Assembly (NCBI RefSeq): GCF_026241895.1
Contig: NZ_JAPJIV010000006.1
Location: 203,408-267,407 of the forward strand
Direction: 5' to 3'
From: Pseudomonas sp. RIT-562
GTDB taxonomy: Bacteria; Pseudomonadota; Gammaproteobacteria; Pseudomonadales; Pseudomonadaceae
DNA length: 64,000 nucleotides
The translations under genes were made by a program, and so were the position numbers. Below the pieces are notes generated by a model. The model was given only the letters and a program-made list of their open reading frames with translations. It did not search any database and was not told the DNA's origin. Position 1 is the first letter of the stretch. Each line of letters starts with the position of its first letter. Shown here piece by piece: positions 26,135-35,643 of the stretch.

Positions 26135-27967
26135 TTGAAGCGTCCCCTCCTCCTGCTCCTGATCAGCCTGGCCTTGAGCTCCCCCGCAAGCGCGACGATC
26201 AGCGAAAGCCATGGTTATGCGCAGTTCGGCACGCTCAAGTACCCGGCCAGATTTACCCACTTCGACTGGGTCAACCCGCAAGCGCCCAAAGGCGGTACGT
26301 TGCGGGTAATGGCATTCGGCACCTTCGATACGCTCAACCCCTACACGTTCAAGGGTTCGAGCCCGGTTTCCACGCCAAATTTCCTGCAATACGGCATCAA
26401 CGAACTCAACGAACCGCTGATGGTGGGCACCGGCCAGTACGCGCCGTCCGGCGATGAGCCGACGTCCAGCTACGGCCTGATCGCCCAGTCGGTGGAGTAC
26501 AGCGAAGATCGCAGCTGGGTGGTGTTCAACCTGCGTCCCGAGGCGAAGTTCCATGATGGCGCGCCCATTACCGCCTACGACGTAGCGTTTTCCTATCGCC
26601 TGCTGCTCAAGGAAGGCCATCCGCAATACCGCACCAACCTCCAGGAAGTGCTGCGGGTCGACATCCTCAACCCTCATCGCATCCGCTTCGTTTTCAAGCG
26701 CGCGGGCAACCCCTTGTTGATCCTGCGCCTGGGCGAATTGCCTGTACTGCCCCAGCATTACTGGAAAGATCGCGACTTCAAGGCCACCACCTTCGAACCG
26801 CCCCTGGGCAGCGGGCCCTATCGCATTACCTCGGTCACGCCGGGCCGGCAGATCGTTTTCGAACGGGTCAAGGATTACTGGGGCAAGGACCTGGCGGTCA
26901 ACCGCGGCAAATACAACGTTGACCGCATGGAGGTCGAGTTCTACCGCGACAGCGACGTCGCCTTCGAAGCCTTCAAGGCCGGTGAATTCGACATCTACAT
27001 CGAGCACCAGGCGAAAAACTGGGAGAACGGCTATCGCTTCCCGGCGGTCAGGCGTGGCGAGGTAATCAAGGCGCAGATTGCGCACCAGATTCCGACCCAG
27101 AGCCAGGGCCTGTTCATGAACACCCGCCGGGCCACGTTTGCCGACCCCAAGGTTCGCGAAGCGCTGGGGTTGATGTTCGACTTCGAATGGACCAACCGCA
27201 CCCTGTTCAGCGGCGCCTACAAACGCGCCATCAGCTACTACCCCAACAGCGAATTCTCGGCCACCGGGCTGCCGGTCGGCCATGAATGGCTGATGCTCAA
27301 GCCCTATCGCGACCAGCTGCCGGCCAAGCTGTTTACCGAACCCTTCAGCCTGCCCCAGACTGATGGTCGCGGCATCCCCCGGCAGACTCTGCGCAATGCC
27401 CTGGGGCTGCTCGCCGAAGCGGGCTGGAAACTCAATGGCCAGCGCCTGCAGAACGCCGCCGGCCAGCCATTGCGCCTGGAAATCCTGCTGGTCAATCCGA
27501 ACCTGGAGCGCATCCTGCAGCCTTACGTCGAGAACCTCGCGAGTATCGGAGTCGATGCCCGGCTGCGCACGGTCGATCGCGCCCAGTACAAGCAACGCCT
27601 GGATCAATTCGATTTCGACATGATCCTGATGACCCTCAACCAGACGCTTAGTCCTGGGCTGGAGCAATGGCAGTACTTCCACTCCAGCCAGGTGGCGGTC
27701 AAGGGCAGCAAGAATTACGCAGGCATTGCCAACCCGGTGGTTGACCATCTGCTCGACCAGTTGCTGGCCGCCCAGACCCGCGACGAGCAGGTGGCCGCCG
27801 GCAAGGCACTGGATCGGGTGCTGCTGTGGCAGCACTACATCATTCCCAACTGGTACCTCAATTATCACCGCCTGGCCTACCGCAACCGGTTCGCCTTTGT
27901 CACGACGCCGCCCTATACCCTGGGCCTGAGTGCGTGGTGGCTGAAATCTTCGGAGAAGGATCGATGA
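26135..27967 (+). CDS. nppA1: Peptide ABC transporter substrate-binding protein 1 (family 5; NppA1-like)
   Basis: 610 residues with a signal peptide MKRPLLLLLISLALSSPASA. The start codon is TTG; no ATG or GTG fits the signal sequence. It is of the SBP_bac_5 family, YejA branch: FDWVNPQAPKGGTLRVMAFG near the N-terminus is characteristic. It binds oligopeptides in the periplasm. It is the first of two paralogous binding proteins before two permeases and a double ATPase; the order matches nppA1A2BCD of P. aeruginosa, which takes up peptidyl-nucleoside antibiotics and microcin C-like peptides. The symbol is given by that synteny. Confidence 0.88.
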   Translation: MKRPLLLLLISLALSSPASATISESHGYAQFGTLKYPARFTHFDWVNPQAPKGGTLRVMAFGTFDTLNPYTFKGSSPVSTPNFLQYGINELNEPLMVGTGQYAPSGDEPTSSYGLIAQSVEYSEDRSWVVFNLRPEAKFHDGAPITAYDVAFSYRLLLKEGHPQYRTNLQEVLRVDILNPHRIRFVFKRAGNPLLILRLGELPVLPQHYWKDRDFKATTFEPPLGSGPYRITSVTPGRQIVFERVKDYWGKDLAVNRGKYNVDRMEVEFYRDSDVAFEAFKAGEFDIYIEHQAKNWENGYRFPAVRRGEVIKAQIAHQIPTQSQGLFMNTRRATFADPKVREALGLMFDFEWTNRTLFSGAYKRAISYYPNSEFSATGLPVGHEWLMLKPYRDQLPAKLFTEPFSLPQTDGRGIPRQTLRNALGLLAEAGWKLNGQRLQNAAGQPLRLEILLVNPNLERILQPYVENLASIGVDARLRTVDRAQYKQRLDQFDFDMILMTLNQTLSPGLEQWQYFHSSQVAVKGSKNYAGIANPVVDHLLDQLLAAQTRDEQVAAGKALDRVLLWQHYIIPNWYLNYHRLAYRNRFAFVTTPPYTLGLSAWWLKSSEKDR

Positions 27968-29805
27968 AACCTGTACGTGCCCTGCTCTTGCAGGTCAGCG
28001 GCCTGATGTTCGCCGGGCTGGCCTGCGCCGCTCCGCAACATGCGCTGACCCTGTACAACGAACCGCCAAAATACCCGGCCGACTTCAAGCATTTCGATTA
28101 CGTGAACCCGGACGCGCCCAAGGGTGGGACCTTCCGCCAGGCGGGTTTCGGTGGCTTCGACAGCCTCAACCCGTTTATCAGCAAAGGCGTGCCCGCCGAC
28201 GACGTCGGCATGATCTACGACACCCTGGCCAGGCAAGGTCTGGACGAACCTTTCACCGAGTACGGCCTGGTCGCCGGCAAGATCGAAAAGGCCCCTGACA
28301 ACAGCTGGGTGCGTTTTTACCTGCGCCCGCAAGCACGCTTCCACGACGGGCACCCGATCCAGGCCGAGGACGTGATTTTCAGTTTCGACATGCTGACCAA
28401 GGAAGGTGCGCCCCTCTATCGCGGCTATTACAGCGACGTCGCCGAAGTCGTGGCTGAAGGCCCGCTGACCGTGCTGTTCAAGTTCAAGCACAGCAACAAC
28501 CGCGAACTGCCGCTGATCCTTGGCCAACTGCCGGTACTGCCCAAACACTGGTGGGCCGACCGCGACTTCAACAAGGGCAACCTGGAAATTCCTCTCGGCA
28601 GCGGCCCTTATCGGGTCAGCGAAGTGAAGGCCGGGCGCTCGGTGCGTTACGAGCGGGTCAAGGATTACTGGGGCAAGGACCTGCCGGTCAACCGTGGCTT
28701 CTACAACTTCGATGTCATGACCACCGACTACTACCGCGACAACACCGTCGCCCTGGAAGCCCTCAAAGCCGGCCAATTCGATTACTGGCTGGAGATGACT
28801 GCCAAGAACTGGGCCAATGCCTACAACATTCCGGCAGTCACCGAAGGCCGCCTGATCAAGGAACAGATCCCCAACGGCAACCCGACCGGCATGCAGGGCT
28901 TTGTGTTCAACCTGCGGCGCCCGGTGTTCCAGGATATTCGAGTGCGTCATGCCCTGAGCCTGTTGCTGGACTTCGAATGGACCAATAAGCAGCTGTTCAA
29001 TGGCGCCTACGTGCGCACCCGCAGCTATTTCGAAAACTCGGAGATGGCTGCCACCGGCCTGCCGGATGCCGATCAACTGGCCATCCTCGACCCCTTTCGC
29101 GGCAAGATCCCCGAGCAGGTGTTCAGCGAGGCGTTCGAGAATCCGCGCACCGATGCCAGCGGCATGATCCGCGCCCAGCAGCGCCAGGCCTATCAACTGC
29201 TGCAGGACGCTGGCTGGCGCATCGTCGACGACAAGATGGTCGACGCCAACGGCAAGCCCGTGACCATTGAATTCCTCCTGGCCCAGACCGAATTCGAGCG
29301 GGTGCTGCTGCCGTTCAAGCGCAACCTCAGCGATCTGGGGATCGACCTGGTGATCCGCCGGGTCGACGTCTCGCAGTACATCAACCGCGTGCGCTCACGG
29401 GACTTCGACATGATCGTCGGCGGCTTCCCGCAGTCCAACTCGCCGGGCAATGAACAACGGGAGTTCTGGATGTCTGCCGCCGCGGACAAGCCGGGCAGTC
29501 GCAACTCCATGGGCCTCAAGGATCCGGTGGTCGACCAGTTGGTCGAGCAACTGATCAACGCCGATTCGCGCAAAAGCCTGGTGGCCCACGCCAGGGCGCT
29601 GGACCGCGTGCTGCAATGGGGGTATTACGTGATCCCCAACTGGCACATCAAGACCTGGCGCGTGGCCTACTGGAACCATATCGGTCACCCGAAAATCTCA
29701 CCTACCTACGATGTCGGCATCAACACCTGGTGGATCAAGCCGGATGCCAAGCCGGCAATAGAAGTCGAAACCAAACTGCAAACCGACGCTACGGGCACGG
29801 AGTAA
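27964..29805 (+). CDS. nppA2: Peptide ABC transporter substrate-binding protein 2 (NppA2-like)
   Basis: 613 residues. Its ATG overlaps the nppA1 stop (ATGA). The signal peptide ends LACAAPQ. It is paralogous to the preceding protein: both share [30 protein letters not shown] N-termini, the segment [10 protein letters not shown] and a C-terminal [26 protein letters not shown] region. Having two binding proteins with one permease complex suggests that peptides of differing chemistry share one channel. Confidence 0.88.
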   Translation: MKPVRALLLQVSGLMFAGLACAAPQHALTLYNEPPKYPADFKHFDYVNPDAPKGGTFRQAGFGGFDSLNPFISKGVPADDVGMIYDTLARQGLDEPFTEYGLVAGKIEKAPDNSWVRFYLRPQARFHDGHPIQAEDVIFSFDMLTKEGAPLYRGYYSDVAEVVAEGPLTVLFKFKHSNNRELPLILGQLPVLPKHWWADRDFNKGNLEIPLGSGPYRVSEVKAGRSVRYERVKDYWGKDLPVNRGFYNFDVMTTDYYRDNTVALEALKAGQFDYWLEMTAKNWANAYNIPAVTEGRLIKEQIPNGNPTGMQGFVFNLRRPVFQDIRVRHALSLLLDFEWTNKQLFNGAYVRTRSYFENSEMAATGLPDADQLAILDPFRGKIPEQVFSEAFENPRTDASGMIRAQQRQAYQLLQDAGWRIVDDKMVDANGKPVTIEFLLAQTEFERVLLPFKRNLSDLGIDLVIRRVDVSQYINRVRSRDFDMIVGGFPQSNSPGNEQREFWMSAAADKPGSRNSMGLKDPVVDQLVEQLINADSRKSLVAHARALDRVLQWGYYVIPNWHIKTWRVAYWNHIGHPKISPTYDVGINTWWIKPDAKPAIEVETKLQTDATGTE

Positions 29806-29809
29806 TCAG

Positions 29810-30883
29810 ATGCTGGCGTACATTTTTCGGCGACTGCTGCTGATCATCCCGACCTTGCTGGGCATTCTGCTGATCAATTTCGTGATCATCCAGGCCGCCC
29901 CCGGCGGACCGGTAGAGCAGATGATCGCCAAGCTCGAGGGCTTCGAAGGCGCCACCAGCCGCATTGCCGGCGGCGGCGCCGAAGTCTCGGTGGCCGGCTC
30001 CGCCTATCGCGGCGCCCAGGGCCTGGACCCGGCGCTGGTCAAGGAAATCGAGCACATGTACGGCTTCGACAAATCGGCGCCGGAACGCTTGTGGATCATG
30101 ATCAAGAACTACGCAAAGCTGGATTTCGGCGACAGTTTTTTTCGCGACGCCAAGGTCATCGACCTGATCAAGGAAAAGATGCCGGTCTCGATCTCCCTGG
30201 GGCTGTGGAGCACCCTGATCATGTACCTGGTGTCGATCCCCCTGGGAATCGCCAAGGCCACGCGGCACGGCAGCCATTTCGACGTATGGACCAGTTCGCT
30301 GATCATCGTTGGTTACGCGATCCCGGCCTTCCTGTTCGCAATCCTGCTGATCGTGGTGTTTGCCGGCGGCAGCTACTTCGACTGGTTCCCGCTCAGGGGC
30401 CTGACTTCCAACAATTTTGATGAACTGACCACCGCCGGCAAGATCCTCGACTACTTCTGGCACCTGGCGCTGCCGGTGACGGCGCTGGTGATCGGCAACT
30501 TCGCGACCATGACCCTGCTGACCAAGAACAGCTTCCTCGACGAAATCAACAAACAGTATGTAGTGACCGCCAAGGCCAAGGGCCTGACCAACCACCGCGT
30601 GCTGTACGGGCACGTATTCCGCAACGCCATGCTGCTGGTGATTGCCGGTTTCCCATCGGCGTTCATCGGGATTTTCTTCACCGGGTCATTGCTGGTGGAA
30701 GTGATCTTCTCGCTCGATGGATTAGGCCTGATGAGCTTCGAAGCCGCGATCAACCGCGACTATCCGGTGGTATTCGGCACGTTGTTCATCTTCACCCTGC
30801 TGGGGCTGGTGGTGAAGCTGATCGGCGACCTCACTTACACCTTTGTCGATCCGCGCATCGACTTCGAAAGCCGGGAGCATTGA
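29810..30883 (+). CDS. nppB: Peptide ABC transporter permease (NppB/YejB-like)
   Basis: 357 residues with six membrane helices. It has the DppB-type N-terminus ([37 protein letters not shown]) and the EAA loop ([23 protein letters not shown]) that contacts the ATPase. A periplasmic insert at residues 40-90 carries [15 protein letters not shown], typical of the YejB branch. It starts 4 bp after nppA2. Confidence 0.93.
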   Translation: MLAYIFRRLLLIIPTLLGILLINFVIIQAAPGGPVEQMIAKLEGFEGATSRIAGGGAEVSVAGSAYRGAQGLDPALVKEIEHMYGFDKSAPERLWIMIKNYAKLDFGDSFFRDAKVIDLIKEKMPVSISLGLWSTLIMYLVSIPLGIAKATRHGSHFDVWTSSLIIVGYAIPAFLFAILLIVVFAGGSYFDWFPLRGLTSNNFDELTTAGKILDYFWHLALPVTALVIGNFATMTLLTKNSFLDEINKQYVVTAKAKGLTNHRVLYGHVFRNAMLLVIAGFPSAFIGIFFTGSLLVEVIFSLDGLGLMSFEAAINRDYPVVFGTLFIFTLLGLVVKLIGDLTYTFVDPRIDFESREH

Positions 30884-30884
30884 G

Positions 30885-31904
30885 ATGAATCTGTCCCCGC
30901 TCAATCGCCGGCGATTTGAACTGTTCAAGGCCAACAAGCGTGGCTGGTGGTCGCTGTGGCTATTTTTGGTGTTGTTCGGCTTGAGCCTCGGCGCCGAATT
31001 GATCGCCAACGACAAACCGCTGGTGGTGCACTACGACGATGGCTGGTACTTCCCGGCACTCAAGCGCTACCCGGAAACCACTTTTGGCGGCGAATTCCCC
31101 CTGGAAGCCAACTACAAGAGTCCTTACATCCGCGAACTGCTCAAGGCCAAGGATGCCTGGGTGCTTTGGGCGCCGATCCCCTATAGCTACCAAAGCATCA
31201 ACTATGACCTGAAAGTCCCGGCACCGGCGCCGCCTTCAGCAGACAACCTGCTAGGCACCGACGACCAGGGCCGCGATGTGCTGGCCCGGGTGATCTACGG
31301 CTTTCGCATCTCGGTGCTGTTCGCCCTGACCCTGACCATTCTCAGCTCGATCATCGGCGTGATCGCCGGGGCCTTGCAGGGTTTCTATGGCGGTTGGGTG
31401 GACCTGGCCGGGCAGCGCTTCCTGGAAATCTGGTCGGGACTGCCGGTGCTCTACCTGCTGATCATCCTCGCCAGTTTCGTCCAGCCCAACTTCTGGTGGC
31501 TGCTGGGGATCATGCTGCTGTTCTCCTGGATGAGCCTGGTGGACGTGGTCCGTGCCGAGTTCCTGCGTGGGCGCAACCTCGAATATGTGCGCGCGGCCCG
31601 GGCGCTAGGGATGCAGAATGGCGCGATCATGTTCCGCCACATCCTGCCCAACGCCATGGTCTCGACCATGACCTTCATGCCGTTCATCCTGACCGGCGCC
31701 ATCGGCACCCTCACCGCCCTCGACTTCCTGGGCTTCGGACTGCCACCTGGCGCGCCGTCCCTGGGTGAACTGGTGGCCCAGGGCAAATCCAACCTGCAAG
31801 CGCCGTGGCTCGGTATGAGTGCGTTTGCGGTGCTGGCGCTGATGTTGAGTTTGCTGGTGTTCATCGGCGAGTCCGCTCGCGATGCCTTCGACCCGAGGAA
31901 GTGA
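30885..31904 (+). CDS. nppC: Peptide ABC transporter permease (NppC/YejE-like)
   Basis: 339 residues from MNLSPLNRRRFELFKANKRGWWSLW. There is a large periplasmic loop after helix 1 (residues 45-130), then the LLGTDDQGRDVLARVIYG signature of DppC-type permeases and the EAA loop (YVRAARALGMQNGAIMFRHILPNA). The start lies 1 bp after the nppB stop. It pairs with NppB to form the channel. Confidence 0.93.
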   Translation: MNLSPLNRRRFELFKANKRGWWSLWLFLVLFGLSLGAELIANDKPLVVHYDDGWYFPALKRYPETTFGGEFPLEANYKSPYIRELLKAKDAWVLWAPIPYSYQSINYDLKVPAPAPPSADNLLGTDDQGRDVLARVIYGFRISVLFALTLTILSSIIGVIAGALQGFYGGWVDLAGQRFLEIWSGLPVLYLLIILASFVQPNFWWLLGIMLLFSWMSLVDVVRAEFLRGRNLEYVRAARALGMQNGAIMFRHILPNAMVSTMTFMPFILTGAIGTLTALDFLGFGLPPGAPSLGELVAQGKSNLQAPWLGMSAFAVLALMLSLLVFIGESARDAFDPRK

Positions 31905-31905
31905 A

Positions 31906-33516
31906 ATGAATCAGGACAATCTGATCGAAGTGCGCGACCTGGCCGTGGAGTTTGTCGTCGGCGAGCGAGTCCAGCGAGTAGTCGAAGGTGTCAGTTTCGA
32001 CATCAAACGCGGCGAGACCCTGGCATTGGTTGGCGAAAGCGGCTCGGGCAAATCGGTCACCGCCCATTCGATCCTGCGGCTGCTGCCCTACCCGCTCGCC
32101 CGGCATCCGTCGGGCACCATCGAATACTCGGGCCAGGACCTGCTGAGCCTGAAGGAAAAAACCATCCGGCATATTCGCGGCAACCGGATTGCGATGATCT
32201 TCCAGGAGCCGATGACCTCGCTCAATCCGCTGCATTCCATTGAAAAGCAGATCAATGAAGTGCTGGGCATCCATAAGGGCCTGGTCGGCAAGATCGCGAC
32301 CAAGCGCACCCTGCAACTGCTGGAGATGGTCGGCATTCCCGAGCCGCACAAGCGCCTCAAAGCCCTGCCCCATGAATTGTCCGGCGGCCAGCGCCAGCGG
32401 GTGATGATCGCCATGGCCCTGGCCAACGAGCCGGAACTGCTGATCGCCGACGAACCCACTACGGCGCTGGACGTCACGGTGCAGCTGAAAATCCTCGAAT
32501 TGCTCAAGGAATTGCAGGCCCGGCTGGGCATGGCGCTGTTACTCATCAGTCACGATTTGAACCTGGTGCGAAGAATTGCGCACCGAGTATGTGTCATGCA
32601 GCGCGGTTGCATCGTCGAACAGGCATCGTGCGAAGAATTGTTCCGCGCGCCGCAGCATCCTTACACTCGGGAACTGCTGGCAGCGGAGCCCAGCGGCAAG
32701 CCGGCGACCAACGTAATTGGCCCGCCATTGCTGCAGGTCGAGGACCTGAAAGTCTGGTTCCCGATCAAGAAAGGCTTGCTGAAAAAGACGGTTGACCATA
32801 TCAAGGCGGTCGACGGCATCAATTTCAGCCTGCCCCAGGGACAGACCCTGGGGATCGTCGGAGAAAGCGGTTCCGGCAAATCGACCCTCGGGTTGGCGAT
32901 CTTGCGGCTGATCGGTAGCAAAGGCGCGATCCGTTTTGAAGGCAAACAGCTAGACTGCCTGACGCAGGCTGAGGTTCGACCGCTGCGGCGGGAGATGCAG
33001 GTGGTGTTTCAGGACCCGTTTGGCAGCCTGAGTCCGCGGATGTGCGTAAGCCAGATAGTTGGCGAAGGCCTGCGGATCCACAAGATGGGTACCGAAGCGG
33101 AACAGGAACAAGCGATTATTGCGGCATTGAAGGAGGTAGGCCTGGACCCGGACACCCGGCACCGCTACCCCCACGAATTTTCCGGTGGGCAGCGGCAGCG
33201 AATCGCCATTGCCCGGGCTTTAGTGCTAAAACCGGCGTTGATTTTGCTGGACGAGCCGACTTCGGCCCTCGACCGCACCGTGCAACGCCAGGTGGTGGAG
33301 CTTTTGCGTTCACTGCAAACCAAGTACAACCTGACGTATCTGTTTATCAGCCATGACCTGGCTGTCGTCAAAGCGCTGAGCCACCAGCTGATGGTGGTCA
33401 AGCATGGCCAAGTGGTCGAACAGGGAGACGCGCAAAGCATTTTTGCCGCCCCCCAACATCCGTATACACAGCAGTTGCTGGAAGCCGCTTTCCTGGCTCC
33501 AGCCACTGCGCAATAA
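31906..33516 (+). CDS. nppD: Peptide ABC transporter ATPase, two fused nucleotide-binding domains (NppD/YejF-like)
   Basis: 536 residues. The first domain has Walker A GESGSGKS near residue 43, signature LSGGQRQR and Walker B LLIADEPT. The second has Walker A GESGSGKS near 323, signature FSGGQRQR and Walker B LILLDEPTSALD. Both ABC domains of the transporter are thus on one chain, as in YejF. The start MNQDNLIEV follows nppC by 1 bp with GAGGAAG upstream. fabI follows 21 bp later, probably partly by read-through. Confidence 0.94.
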   Translation: MNQDNLIEVRDLAVEFVVGERVQRVVEGVSFDIKRGETLALVGESGSGKSVTAHSILRLLPYPLARHPSGTIEYSGQDLLSLKEKTIRHIRGNRIAMIFQEPMTSLNPLHSIEKQINEVLGIHKGLVGKIATKRTLQLLEMVGIPEPHKRLKALPHELSGGQRQRVMIAMALANEPELLIADEPTTALDVTVQLKILELLKELQARLGMALLLISHDLNLVRRIAHRVCVMQRGCIVEQASCEELFRAPQHPYTRELLAAEPSGKPATNVIGPPLLQVEDLKVWFPIKKGLLKKTVDHIKAVDGINFSLPQGQTLGIVGESGSGKSTLGLAILRLIGSKGAIRFEGKQLDCLTQAEVRPLRREMQVVFQDPFGSLSPRMCVSQIVGEGLRIHKMGTEAEQEQAIIAALKEVGLDPDTRHRYPHEFSGGQRQRIAIARALVLKPALILLDEPTSALDRTVQRQVVELLRSLQTKYNLTYLFISHDLAVVKALSHQLMVVKHGQVVEQGDAQSIFAAPQHPYTQQLLEAAFLAPATAQ

Positions 33517-33537
33517 CCTGAAAGAGAGGAGCAACAC

Positions 33538-34332
33538 ATGGGTTTTCTCGCCGGTAAGCGCGTACTGATCGTCGGTGTCGCCAGCAAGCTGTCCATCGCA
33601 TCCGGCATCGCTGCCGCCATGCATCGCGAGGGCGCTGAGCTTGCCTTCACTTATCAGAACGACAAACTCAAGGGTCGTGTCGAAGAATTCGCCCAAAGCT
33701 GGGGTTCCAAACCGGACCTGTGCTTCCCGTGCGACGTGGCCAGCGATGAAGAAATCGCCAAGGTTTTCGTTGAGCTGGGCAAGAAGTGGGACGGCCTGGA
33801 TTGCATCGTGCACTCCGTCGGCTTCGCCCCGGGCGACCAGTTGGATGGCGACTTCACCGAAGCCACCACCCGTGAAGGTTTCCGCATTGCCCACGACATC
33901 AGCGCCTACAGCTTCGTAGCCCTGGCCAAAGCCGGTCGCGAAATGATGAAAGGCCGCAATGGCAGCCTGCTGACCCTGTCGTACCTGGGCGCCGAGCGCA
34001 CCATGCCGAACTACAACGTAATGGGCATGGCCAAGGCTTCCCTGGAAGCTGGCGTACGTTACCTGGCCGGCTCCCTGGGCCCGGACGGCACCCGCGTCAA
34101 CTGCGTATCGGCCGGCCCGATCCGCACCCTCGCCGCTTCCGGCATCAAGAACTTCCGCAAGATGCTGGCCGCCAACGAAGCGCAAACCCCGCTGCGTCGC
34201 AACGTCACCATCGACGAAGTCGGCAACGCCGGCGCCTTCCTGTGCTCGGACCTGGCGTCCGGGATCAGCGGCGAAATCATGTATGTCGATGGTGGTTTCA
34301 ACACTACCGCGATGGGCAGCCTGGAAGAGTAA
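33538..34332 (+). CDS. fabI: Enoyl-[acyl-carrier-protein] reductase (NADH), FabI
   Basis: 264 residues, standard FabI length. The N-terminus [25 protein letters not shown] is the FabI variant of the Rossmann loop; [14 protein letters not shown] and the catalytic tyrosine/lysine pair in [15 protein letters not shown] (Y-x6-K) are present. It reduces trans-2-enoyl-ACP in the last step of each fatty acid elongation cycle and is the target of triclosan. AGAGAGGAG precedes the ATG; a terminator follows. Confidence 0.97.
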   Translation: MGFLAGKRVLIVGVASKLSIASGIAAAMHREGAELAFTYQNDKLKGRVEEFAQSWGSKPDLCFPCDVASDEEIAKVFVELGKKWDGLDCIVHSVGFAPGDQLDGDFTEATTREGFRIAHDISAYSFVALAKAGREMMKGRNGSLLTLSYLGAERTMPNYNVMGMAKASLEAGVRYLAGSLGPDGTRVNCVSAGPIRTLAASGIKNFRKMLAANEAQTPLRRNVTIDEVGNAGAFLCSDLASGISGEIMYVDGGFNTTAMGSLEE

Positions 34333-34348
34333 TCTTCGGTCAGCCATT

Positions 34349-34380
34349 AAAAAACCCGCCTGTTCAGGCGGGTTTTTTTT
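34349..34380. terminator. Intrinsic terminator after fabI
   Basis: CCCGCCTG / CAGGCGGG stem with a TT loop, preceded by six A and followed by eight T residues. It serves fabI and the convergent GGDEF gene. Confidence 0.92.
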
Positions 34381-34386
34381 GTGTAC

Positions 34387-34989
34387 TCAAGCACAGCAAC
34401 GTCCTTGACGCTGCAATCCCTCAAGCGCAGCCATCAGACACGCCATGGTCCTGTGGATGCCTGAGGCAAATTCGACCTGTTCGATACTGAAGCAAATATC
34501 GTAGCCGCCACGGGCCGGGGCGACACGCTCATCGAGCATCTCCTGCAGGCGGGCCCGAATGCCCGCCACTTCAACTGCACTGGAACCGGTCAACAGCACC
34601 GCAAACTCGGCGCCACCGACGCGTCCAACCACATCACTTTCGCGAAAGGCAATGCGCAGCACGTCGGCGAAGGTTTTCAAGGCTTTGTCGCCTTCTTCAC
34701 GGCTAGTCTGTTGGAAATACCCGAGGTCGAAATACAGCAGAGTCACAGGCTGTTCCTGCCGCTGGCATTCATCCAGCCACAACTGCGCCAGCACCTTAAA
34801 GCCGTGCAGGTTAGGCAGCAGGGTCAGCTCATCCATGCTCGCCATCTGCACCGCTGTTAGCTGTTGCTCGAACTCACGTGCCAGTTCGCGCATCCGTTCG
34901 CGGTGCTGAACGGCAATATCGAGGACCTTGTGCCCTCGCGCAGAATCTACGCTGGGCCCGGATTTACCCGGCTTGCCTGAAACAACCAT
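34387..34989 (-). CDS. GGDEF-domain protein with degenerate active site
   Basis: 200 residues with no signal or membrane segment. A short coiled segment (residues 20-48, ERMRELAREFEQQL) leads into a GGDEF domain starting MDELTLLPN. The active-site motif reads GGAEF at residues 125-129, so the first acidic residue of GGD/EEF is lost. The usual DxDxFKxxND region reads FDLGYFQQTSREEGD, keeping only the first Asp. It is therefore probably inactive as a diguanylate cyclase and may bind GTP or c-di-GMP or act through contacts. A TGACC-N3-GGTCA palindrome lies 65 bp upstream. Confidence 0.82.
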   Translation of the reverse strand: MVVSGKPGKSGPSVDSARGHKVLDIAVQHRERMRELAREFEQQLTAVQMASMDELTLLPNLHGFKVLAQLWLDECQRQEQPVTLLYFDLGYFQQTSREEGDKALKTFADVLRIAFRESDVVGRVGGAEFAVLLTGSSAVEVAGIRARLQEMLDERVAPARGGYDICFSIEQVEFASGIHRTMACLMAALEGLQRQGRCCA

Positions 34990-35053
34990 CAGTCGCTCCG
35001 TTGAAGGGTATGTTCATTAGAGGCACCCTTACCCGGATTGACTCCCCGTTATG

Positions 35054-35066
35054 TGACCGACGGTCA
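35054..35066. promoter_or_regulatory. TGACCGACGGTCA palindrome, TetR-type operator candidate
   Basis: Perfect 13-bp palindrome upstream of the GGDEF gene, overlapping the stop codon of the cytochrome gene. The half sites TGACC/GGTCA are the same as in the palindrome at 51206. Inferred operator. Confidence 0.4.
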
Positions 35067-35642
35067 GATGCCCTGAGCCGGGCACGGCCCTCCCGCTTCA
35101 GCCCACAACTTGAACTGCGCGACAAAAATATCGTGCGGCACCGGCACCGGCGCCCGGCCGGCTCCTGGATTCCAGCCCCAGAGCACCAGCTTGTCGTCGC
35201 TGACATGTTTGATCAACGCGGCGAAATCACGATCACCGTTGGCGGAACGATCCTTGATCATTGCGCACAGCTGATCGGCGGGCAGGCCGATCCAGGCCAT
35301 CTTGTGAGCAGCGGGCGGCAAGCTCCAATGGGGCGCACCAGGCGGCGTGTTGGGGCCGTAGCTGGCCGGCGGGTTGGACTCGGCGTGGCAGGTGGCGCAG
35401 GGTAAACCTGCCGCCCCCTTGCCGTCCAGACCGCGCACGACATTCATCGCATGGGGAGTTCCAGCGTCAAATTGCAGAGGTGAATCCCCCGGAATGTGGC
35501 AGTTCTGGCAACGCGAGCTCTGGAAGACTTTCTGCACGGTTTCGAAGGCCTTGATTGCCTCCTTGTCATCGGCAAACAGGTCCTCGGCATAGGCCACCAG
35601 ACCAACCAGCATCACCACGCCCAGCACCAGATGTCGTTTCAT
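35064..35642 (-). CDS. Di-haem c-type cytochrome (isoquinoline 1-oxidoreductase-associated subunit)
   Basis: 192 residues with an N-terminal signal (MKRHLVLGVVMLVGLVAYAEDLFA). Two haem c motifs are present: CQNCH at 45-49 and CATCH at 82-86. It is periplasmic. It is encoded 1 bp after the molybdopterin subunit and probably takes electrons from that enzyme to the respiratory chain, replacing the missing FAD subunit. Pseudomonad homologues are commonly labelled isoquinoline 1-oxidoreductase subunit. Confidence 0.85.
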   Translation of the reverse strand: MKRHLVLGVVMLVGLVAYAEDLFADDKEAIKAFETVQKVFQSSRCQNCHIPGDSPLQFDAGTPHAMNVVRGLDGKGAAGLPCATCHAESNPPASYGPNTPPGAPHWSLPPAAHKMAWIGLPADQLCAMIKDRSANGDRDFAALIKHVSDDKLVLWGWNPGAGRAPVPVPHDIFVAQFKLWAEAGGPCPAQGI

Positions 35643-35643
35643 C

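Noticed and set aside
26087..27868. 593-codon minus-strand frame opposite nppA1
   Set aside because: Antisense shadow; the plus strand encodes a signal peptide and a full family-5 binding protein.
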